Below, one piece after another: positions 56,953-64,000 of a stretch of DNA of 64,000 nt. The stretch lies in assembly GCA_961205875.1 (NCBI GenBank), contig OY540815.1, positions 4,092,001 through 4,156,000 on the forward strand, written 5' to 3'. The notes under the pieces were generated by a model that had not been told where the DNA came from, ran no database searches, and saw only the letters and a list, made by a program, of their open reading frames with translations. A program made the position numbers and the translations under genes. The DNA comes from Sialis fuliginosa (taxonomy: Eukaryota > Arthropoda > Insecta > Megaloptera > Sialidae). Position 1 is the stretch's first letter; every line of letters begins with the position of its first letter.

Positions 56953-58264
56953 GAGGCGTTTATATTGAAAGTGGCCTAAGTCCACTTATGTTTAAACTGA
57001 GATATTTAAGGGTTTGCGTTTCAATAAAATTAAAAATATACGTGTAAGATATCAATGCGCCACATTGATTAAGTGTTTCTAAGAAAGTTAAATTTACAAT
57101 TACTATTAAAATAACCCCAAATATTAAATGAATAATATGTGTTTTTTTTACCACAAATGGACTTAGGCCACTTTCAAAATTAACAATTACATTTGTTATA
57201 AATTGAAATGAACTCAAGTCCATTTGTTGTAACATAAAATGCTTCAAATTGAAAAAAAAATTCACTTTAATTTATATTATTTCTTTATAACTCTTAAAAA
57301 ATGTATACAATTCAGGAAATCTAAGTATGTATACAGGTTGATTTTTTAATCTTGAGATTATTAATAAATGGAAAACTATGAGATTACTTTAAGTGTTTAG
57401 GGAAAACTATGGATTTTTAGGGAAAATATTTGGTACAAAAGTTTCAGAATTTAGAGGGACAAAATCAATGGAGGGAAAATTTTGACCTTGAGTGGAGGTT
57501 TGAAGGTCATTTTGGGGTCAGCAATTTTTTTTCAAACGAAACCTATTTTTTTTTTAAATTCGTATTATGCAGAAAAAAAGAAACAACTTTCGTCTGAAAA
57601 AATTTATAAATATTTTAATTTTAACATTTTTTTTTATTTTGTTACATTAAAAAAAAATTTTTTTTGATTTAAAAAATTATGAAATTATAAGAAAATTATT
57701 TTTTTAAACTGCATTTTTTCTCAAACATCTAAGATAATAATTTCAAAAATTTTGGTTACAAAAAAAATTTTTTGATGTAAAAAAAAAAAATTACGTTAAA
57801 ATTAAAGTTTTTTAAAAAAAATTTCAGACAAAAATTATTTCTAATTGTCTGCAAAATATCAATCTGCTAAAAAATAACTAAGTTTCCATTTAAAAAAAAA
57901 TGGTTGACCACAAAATGACCTTAAAACCTCTACTCAAGGTCAAAATTATTACCTTCATTAGGTTTGCCCAGCTAAATCCTAAAACTTTTGTACCCAACAT
58001 TTTCCGTAAAAAGGTTTAGTTTTCCAGTCATTGTGATAAATTAACAACATTATCAATACTGAAGTGGACTTAGGCCACTTTCAAAATAAAGTTTTTAACT
58101 TTAAATTAAGTGTGAAAATTAACGTGTTCAAAAACATTTTTTCCTTTGAATATATTTAATCAAAAATTGTTTTTTATGATAGATTACTTCTAATTCTACA
58201 CGTAACTACAGTTAACTAAAAAAAGTGGAAAATGGACTTAGGCCACTTTCAAAATAAACGCCTC
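56953..58264. mobile_element. TIR element with four copies of a 20-bp motif
   Basis: The ends are gaggcgtttat, then tgaaagtggcctaagtcca, and their inverse at the right. The motif tggacttaggccactttcaa occurs at 57,158, 58,065 and 58,233 on the plus strand and at about 56,965-56,983 inverted. The sibling sequence at 9.6 kb supplies the empty site: taataaat continues directly into attacac-like sequence, and aaat is repeated at the right border, so the target duplication is aaat. No coding capacity. The superfamily is unknown. Confidence 0.75.
57340..58040. mobile_element. Palindromic element nested in the 57-kb TIR element
   Basis: The left arm (ggaaaactatgagatta, ggtacaaaagtttcagaatt, ttttgaccttgagtggagg, aggtcattttggggtca) is mirrored by tgaccacaaaatgacctt, cctctactcaaggtcaaaa, aaaacttttgtacccaac and ggtttagttttcc. 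The centre is T/A-rich. The word acaaaagtttcRgaRtt is shared with the palindrome in the hAT at 54.5 kb, so the two may be distantly related. Confidence 0.7.
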
Positions 58265-58621
58265 AAATACATTACACAAATAATTAGTTTAAATGTCGAC
58301 CATGTTGATGATGAAATGACCAATGTGTAGGTCATTTGTCATCAAAATAAGCTGTTTTACAGTTTAGTATCTATAGATAATGATTCAGTAATGACAGTAA
58401 TCTAATATAAACAAATATTTCTAATTTAGTACATTTAATTAAACCAGCATCCAACACTGAGAACTGAGAACTTTAAATTTAAAATTTCATGTTTCTAAGT
58501 TTCACCGTTTTGTCTGTGGAGCATTCACAGATTGACATACAAACATTATTGAGATAATGGTCGTACGTGATTCCGGGACCCTCAAAATGTGGAATATCAA
58601 TTTTTTTATGATTATATACCT

Positions 58622-59355
58622 ACTAGCTGGGCCCACGCGGCTTCGCTCACGTGGACTACGGAATTATTGTTTAGGATTTTTCAAAAATATGTTGAATTAA
58701 GTACAAACACGATTAGTTATTGTTGTAATAATAATTTATCAACACCTAAATTACCTAACAAAAACGAATCAGTACAGAAAGTACAAATAATTTTTATTCT
58801 GTTTTTTAAAAGTTAATTATTAATTATTAAACAACTGACGATCAAAACACAACGGCCGAACCGAAGGAGTCCGAATGCCGATCTGTGATCTTTCCCTCTG
58901 CCCCGCTACCGTCTTTAGTTCGCGTGTTGTAAATATTTTTTTTACTATATATAACTTATTTAATGATATTTCCTAAACTAAAAGACCAAATTTTTTCATA
59001 TAAGGATCAATTTTTTGCAAGTCATAAGACCACGAAAACTCAAATAAGTATTATTTATATTTATTTTTCTTGTAACATTGTGGCTTAAATATAAAAGTTA
59101 AACGTATGGTGTCGCGCACTTTATTTTAGATCTTTTTATTCTACACAATTCTTTACTACATTATTTTGTTCGATATTTAACTGTGTATTCCTTATGTTAA
59201 CTAACGTAACAAAATATAACCTATAACCTGGCCAGAGAACATATCTATGAAATTTTAAAAAAAACACGTAAATCGGATATGTAGTTCTCGAGTTATAAGC
59301 GCACTAGCGGACAGACAGACAGACAGAGAGACGTTGAGCTTTATATATATGGATA
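58622..59355 (+). repeat. Dispersed family G copy
   Basis: It runs from ctagctgggcccacgcgg to agcgcactagcggacag, a GACA run and a TA tail. It has tggccagagaacatatcta, the sequence that is interrupted in the 28.3-kb copy. Confidence 0.65.
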
Positions 59356-59967
59356 AGGATTATACATTATTATATAGTACATTTAATAAATTATGTATAA
59401 AAATATAAAAACACCGGTAGGTAATCAAAAAGTAAGTATCTAATTTACCAGGTTGACGTCAATATTGCAATTATTGTTTTTTAGTCCACAAAATCGAAAT
59501 AGTAATTTCCGATCATTTAATCGCTAATCCACTCGACTATTGTGCCGTTTTTTTAATTGGTTATTTTTTGGCCATCAACATTTTAAAACGATTCCGAAGC
59601 TTCATTGAATTATAATTCGAGAGTAGGTATAAGAAATAAAAATGTTTTTGAAGTTAAATTTCTTTAGGCGCATTTAGGGTGAAATTTTAGTAGGTACGTA
59701 ACGAAATGCGCGCACGTCACGCAACTACAGGATAGGTTAGGTTAGGTGTGCATATATCTTAAACTGGCTAATTACACTCGTTTAGATAATAAGGTCAAAG
59801 CTAACTACACACCGACTAGTCTCTCGTCGCGCTAATTTTTCGATACCTCTGAGTTTGTTGCGAGAGATGGTGACGAATGCTCAATTTTATAAAAACAACC
59901 AACAAATAATAAATAATATCGAAGTTTCACTGTATATTAACATTTTCATAAATTTATATTGCATTAC
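59356..59967. other. Unassigned sequence, partly GC-richer
   Basis: The stretch 59,690-59,870 contains aatgcgcgcacgtcacgc, a TTAGG-like run and ctctcgtcgcgctaattttt, standing out from the surroundings. No gene is recognised. Confidence 0.35.
59732..59747 (+). repeat. Short TTAGG-like interstitial run
   Basis: The run ataggttaggttaggt holds about three units of the insect-type telomere repeat TTAGG with TTAGG/GGTTA phase. It is too short to be telomeric and may be chance or a scar of repair. Confidence 0.5.
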
Positions 59968-60660
59968 AATTAAAAAAAGAAACATCTGTCAAGTAAATGC
60001 ACGATGCTTCCTTGTGGTAAATTCACCAAAGGTAGTTAATTATTGAACAATTTAAATAAAAACCGATAAAGTGTTTGGATAAAATGCCTGACATTAGTTA
60101 AACATTTAATTTTTATACAATTTTATTAAAAAATATAAGACGAATCTGATTATTTTTTCGTATATTTTTTAATTTTTTTATAATTTCAATCTAAAACGTC
60201 AAAATGACATTTGATATGGCAAAGTAAATAATATCAATTTAAAAAATGACGATTTTTTAAAACAATGGAATATTTTACAAGAAACATTGTAGACTTATAT
60301 TATAGGAAATTGAATGCTCTACAAAAAAGATTCTATAAAATGTTCACGTAACATGTGTCGTTCTTGAGACATCAAGAAAAAATAAATATTTTTAGATGTC
60401 ACCCTTCCCTCTTACACACGATTTTGAAATGAAACGGTCCTCAAACCAGACCTAACTATCCAACTAAGTTTCATTAATATCAGTATTCAGGGTACAGACA
60501 AACACGTACAGACACACAGACAGACAGACACGGAACGAAAATTGTTTGTCTTGATCTGAAACGGAAAAATCAGTTAAAAATTTTAAAATCGGAGAATAAT
60601 TGTCATTTTAAAACGATCAAAAAGTTTCTCGTATCTTCGATATTGCGATGAAACAAAACA
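59968..60660 (+). repeat. Dispersed family D copy
   Basis: It starts aaacatctgtcaagtaaat and shows caccaaaggtagttaatt, gctctacaaaaaagattc, aacatgtgtcgttcttgag, a gacagacagacacgg word and ctcgtatcttcgatattgcg at the end, as in the 21.2-kb copy. Confidence 0.65.
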
Positions 60661-61142
60661 CATATTAATAAAAATGACCACTGAAATGGTTTTTCAAATA
60701 TGAACATAAAAAGTTTGTAGAGCGCTGACACAATCTGGTTTTTCAATGACCTATCCACGGTTTTCGAAAACTACAGACACACGAATACTGTGGTAATGAA
60801 GTTTCTGTAAAAATTTACATAGAGCTCGATTCTATTCGGTAAAACCGTATACACGACTGTTTGTATGTGAACACATACATACATATATGTATATTACATT
60901 CATACATATGTGTGAGTGGGTGTAGGTATAAGTTTTTATTCAGAGTGTGTATACTTTGTCTCCAAAGATATACTGCGCTGCTTTTGTGGAATCGCGGTAT
61001 AAAACGGTTTTGTTGTACCAAGTTTTCAATGCTTCGCTCGGTTTATATATAACTCAGTTTTATTTCTACTGTGTAAATAAATAAAGTTCTACCAATGTGT
61101 TGTATGTACATATATAAATATAGATTATTATAACGAATAGTA
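60661..61142. other. Unassigned block with promoter-like and poly-A-like words
   Basis: A CATA-type palindrome-rich microsatellite lies at 60,868-60,912. After that, gcggtataaaacgg (TATA-like, about 60,994) is followed by tcggtttatatataactcag and, 70 bp on, by gtaaataaataaagttc (AATAAA-like). The order resembles an LTR or short promoter-terminator unit, but no TG...CA ends with duplication were found. Confidence 0.3.
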
Positions 61143-62174
61143 AGGTACTGGCACCAGTCTTGAAAAATACATCAGTGTTAAACATTTTTAAATTAAATGT
61201 TCTGAATGAGAAATATTTATTGATATTTGATTACTACCGTTACTTACTGGATATTTATCTATAAAGTACTGACACCAGTCTTGGATCTTACCCCAGTGCT
61301 GGATTCTTGTTTAATTAAATGTACTAAATTAGAAATATTTGTTGATATGCCATTACTGAAGCATAATCTTTAGACACTTGACAGTAAAACAGCTTAATTA
61401 AGCGATTCTCAATCTATGGGGCGCGCCCCCCTCTGGTGGCGTGATAAAACTAAATATTATTAAAAAATTTATTTAATTTACTGAAAAAAGCAATAAAATA
61501 CATTCTGATATAGTAAAAAATAAAATACACGTTTACATTTACACTGATATAATACACTTATAAATAGGCTCAGTACTGAACTGCACAATATATTTAATAA
61601 TTATCTTATCAATATTAAATTAAAAGCAAGATTAATAATTATTTGTGACTCCCTTGGGCTTGTCTTGCAGAGCAAATTTTTTCGAAAGAAAGTTTAATAA
61701 AATTATTGTATGAGGGGAGGGGGGGGATGAGAATTGTGATTAAAAATCGGATTGCAAATACTAAAAGGTTGAGAAACGCTGGCTTAAGTGATGACAATCA
61801 ACCAATGGGTGTCAAAATGGTAGAATTTTAAAGTAATTATTTGTGTAATATATTTAATAATTATCTTTCACAATTTACAATTCTTTATTTTATAACTTTT
61901 GTGTCATAGTACTTATCATTTTGTAATTATTAGGAAGTGTCCATCACTGGGTGCTCATAGCTGGTTTTACTTTTTCCATTATGGGAGAAAAAACATACAC
62001 AAAATAAAATACTATAATTAAAAAAAAACTATATTTGCGAATTTTGGTAATTAAAAATTGATTTAATAAAGAGGTACTTGTGCACAAGTTCATGAGAATT
62101 ACAAAAAGTAGCCCATCAATCCCAAAAAACAATATTCTTTACTCTTAAATCGTTCAAGACTGCTGCCAGTACCT
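61143..62174 (+). mobile_element. Family H, complete TA-flanked copy
   Basis: The left end AGGTACTGGCACCAGTCTTG and the right end inverted, AGGTACTGGCAGCAGTCTTG, differ at one base. TA borders both (61,141-61,142 and 62,175-62,176), pointing to a Tc1/mariner-type MITE. The first 120 bp are partly repeated from 61,266 (gtactgacaccagtcttgg), and a hAT element sits at 61,401-61,782. No transposase is present. Confidence 0.75.
61401..61782. mobile_element. hAT-type element inside family H, 382 bp
   Basis: The termini AGCGATTCTCAATCTA and, inverted, CCAGCGTTTCTCAACCT are the CAGNGNTTCTCAA type common among hATs. The flanks cttaatta and cttaagtg are an imperfect 8-bp duplication, and the 9.5-kb copy has the intact site agcttaatttgatgac. 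GC-rich gcgcgcccccctctgg and gaggggagggggggg blocks lie in it. No coding part. Confidence 0.8.
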
Positions 62175-62291
62175 TAAGTAGTATAAAAATTCAATTTAAT
62201 TTAATTATATGTGTTTGGTTTAATACGCGGGCACAATCGTGGAGAAGGGGGTGAGGTGTTATATAATTTTAATAAGATCATTGTTTGTATA

Positions 62292-63511
62292 CAGGCTGTC
62301 TTAATACCAGGGTACAGTATGGGGATCTCGGAAACTATAAGAGATAGAGATTCGGTTAAATGAGAGAAAAGTTACCTTTAAGAGGGGACAGTTCAATGGT
62401 GTATTTACATTTCACAAAAATTTCATAGCCTACTAGATATTAGTCAAAAACCATTTTAGTCCGAATTTTTCCATCGTGAATATTTCTTAAGCGACTTGAA
62501 ATTTAAAAAAATGTTTCAAATAAATGCTGTAGGGTTTAGTATTGTCTATTTAGAAATATTTTTTTAATTTTCAGAAATCTCGTAGTTTTTGAGATATGAG
62601 ACTAACTGATGTTTTCTTAAATAGGAGCAATATGAAATTTTGTAATTTTTGAACAGAAGATTTAATTACCTTTTCAATGATATGCAACTTGATGCACTTA
62701 CTTTTCAAAATTTCTCAAAAAATGATCAAAAAGTATTTTTTATTTATTTAATACCCTGTATGATCCAAAGATGGCTATGACAATCAACAATAAGATTTTA
62801 AAACAACTGAAATTTTAATTATTTTTATGAATACAATTAATTACTAATCAATTTTTTTATAAGTGAATTTAATATGTTATTGTTGATAGCCATAGCCATA
62901 TTTGGCTGGTATTGTGTATTAAATAAATAAAATATGTCTTTTTTTATTAATACAATAGTTAATTCATGCTATGTTAACTTATAAGTAAATTTTCAGTTGT
63001 TTTAAAATTTTATTGTTGATTGTCATAGCCATCTTTGGATCATACAGGGTATTAAATAAATAAAAAATACTTTTTGATCATTTTTTGAGAAATTTTGAAA
63101 AGTAAGTGCATCAAGTTGCATATCATTGAAAAGGTAATAAAAACTTCTGTTCAAAAATTACAAAATTTAATATTGCTCCTATTTAAGAAAACATCAGTTA
63201 GTCTCATATCTCAAAAACTACGAAATTTCTGAAAATTAAAAAAATATTTCTAAATAGACAATACTAAACCCTACAGCATTTATTTGAAACATTTTTTTAA
63301 ATTTCAAGTCGCTTAAGAAATATTCACGATGGAAAAATTCGGACTAAAATGGTTTTTGACTAATATCTAGTAGGCTATGAAATTTTTGTGAAATGTAAAT
63401 ACACCATTAAACTGTCCCCTCTTAAAGTTAACTTTTCTCTCATTTAACCGAATCTCTATCTCTTATAGTTTCCGAGATCCCCATACTGTACCCTGGTATT
63501 TAGACACCCTG
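62292..63511. mobile_element. 1.2-kb palindromic element, TA flanks
   Basis: The ends CAGGCTGTCTTAATACCAG and, inverted, CAGGGTGTCTAAATACCAG border TA on each side. The arms of more than 500 bp are close to identical (for example gtatggggatctcggaaac, cgacttgaaatttaaaaa, gatccaaagatggctatgac with their inverses). The loop of about 170 bp holds a third, diverged version of the inner arm (gttgatagccatagccat). No coding capacity. Confidence 0.85.
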
Positions 63512-63596
63512 TATATTTTGTAGTATAGGTTACAAACTAATGATCTAATATTGTCTCATTATTTTTGTTTAAGCAATTCGTAGTAGCAGTGGCGGA

Positions 63597-64000
63597 TTTA
63601 AGGAAAAAGGCCCAGTGGGCAAAATCTTCTTAAGGGCCCTTATACTATAGTTTTTAGCCCCCCTTCCCCCCATTGAATTTTGTCCTCTACAATCTAATTT
63701 TTATCGAAAGTTTTATTGAAAGTAATAGATATAAGTTCCAAGAAATTCATGTGTAGAAAATAGGTTTAATTTACTTATTTTATTTTTCAGTCATTTCCAA
63801 CTGAATCTCTATGCCCGGGAGGCCCCCTAGAACGTTTTTAATAAGTCAAAAATATTCGACAAATGTTGAGAAAATCATGGACGTTTATGATAACTGACTA
63901 TATTACATACATAATCATGTAATTTTTTATTTAATTTATTATTATTTCCACTCATTGCAAGTGTTTCGATAACAGGGGCCCCTGAGAGCACATTTGACTT
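63597..64000 (+). mobile_element. hAT-like element, cut by the window edge
   Basis: It starts cagtggcggatttaagg, followed by ggcccagtgggcaaaatc, the usual look of hAT left ends with a GC-rich subterminal block. Further GC-rich blocks (cccgggaggccccctag, caggggcccctgagag) appear towards the edge. The right end and any target duplication lie outside. Confidence 0.5.

Larger units (their letters stand above)
56607..58440 (-). repeat. Family H, inverted copy split by a 1.3-kb element
   Basis: It begins accagtcttggatccttta, the right terminal region of the 61.1-kb copy, and continues inversely through ggacacttgctaatgatta and agcagatgctatgat to the insert, then on from caaataattagtttaaatg to ctaatttagtacatttaat. 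Confidence 0.65.

Noticed and set aside
59732-59747. Telomeric or subtelomeric position of the window
   Set aside because: Only about three TTAGG-like units are present, which can occur by chance or repair in the interior of a chromosome.
60990-61090. Solo LTR suggested by TATA-like and AATAAA-like words
   Set aside because: No TG...CA ends or 4-6 bp target duplication could be found, so only described as an unassigned block.
1-64000. CRISPR arrays, operons, bacterial promoters or ribosome-binding sites
   Set aside because: Repeat spacing is irregular, the mobile elements are of eukaryotic type and no prokaryotic gene is present.

Overview
This window looks like intergenic or deep intronic DNA from an AT-rich arthropod genome, most likely an insect. 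The reasons are strong A+T bias, no long open reading frames, no operon-like spacing, interspersed repeats in several diverged copies, a short TTAGG-like stretch, and termini of eukaryotic class II transposons (mariner, hAT, PIF/Harbinger, piggyBac). I could not place it to order. No complete protein-coding host gene is visible. Almost every short reading frame I looked at falls inside a repeat or in AT-rich filler. Two very short stretches (near 12.94 kb and 34.5 kb) have exon-like signals, and neither is recognised.

The window is a graveyard of nested, mostly non-autonomous mobile elements. Five unclassified dispersed families (A, B, C, D and G below) recur in both orientations, and all carry a degenerate run of CCGTCTGTCCGTC-type words. 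A TA-flanked family (H) occurs four times and is itself a landing site for other insertions. Several hAT-type insertions have readable 7-8 bp target-site duplications (near 7.4, 24.1, 25.3, 49.5, 54.4 and 61.4 kb). There is also a piggyBac-type element with TTAA flanks (10.6-11.2 kb), a PIF/Harbinger fragment with TTA flanks and part of its transposase (18.9-19.5 kb), a mariner with a truncated transposase (54.3-56.3 kb), and a second mariner scrap (30.8-31.1 kb).

The second theme is long palindromes. The largest spans about 36.67-41.48 kb: two arms of about 2.2 kb, nearly identical in inverted orientation, around a unique loop of about 325 bp. Smaller foldbacks occur near 17.1, 45.9, 51.2, 51.9, 54.5, 57.4 and 62.3 kb. 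If transcribed, all of these would form long double-stranded RNA.

The third theme is hammerhead ribozymes. A compact, intact-looking motif of 44 nt lies on the minus strand at 42,469-42,512. Related or decayed motifs lie near 35.56, 43.07, 46.53 and 53.09 kb. Every one sits inside a short inverted repeat, as would be expected of remnants of Penelope-like retroelements, whose repeats are known to carry hammerheads.

Layout: 0-9 kb, families G, A, B and H plus a nested inverted-repeat element and one hAT; 9-18 kb, TA and TTAA elements and families A, B and C; 18.2-18.7 kb, an unexplained CpG-rich block; 18.8-19.6 kb, a Harbinger inside a hairpin element; 21-30 kb, families D, A, B, C and G with two hATs and a tRNA-like block; 30-36.6 kb, a mariner scrap, families A and D and the first hammerhead locus; 36.7-41.5 kb, the giant palindrome; 42-54 kb, hammerhead loci and small foldbacks; 54-58.5 kb, the deepest nesting; 58.6-64 kb, families G, D and H, a 1.2-kb foldback and a hAT-like end cut by the window edge.
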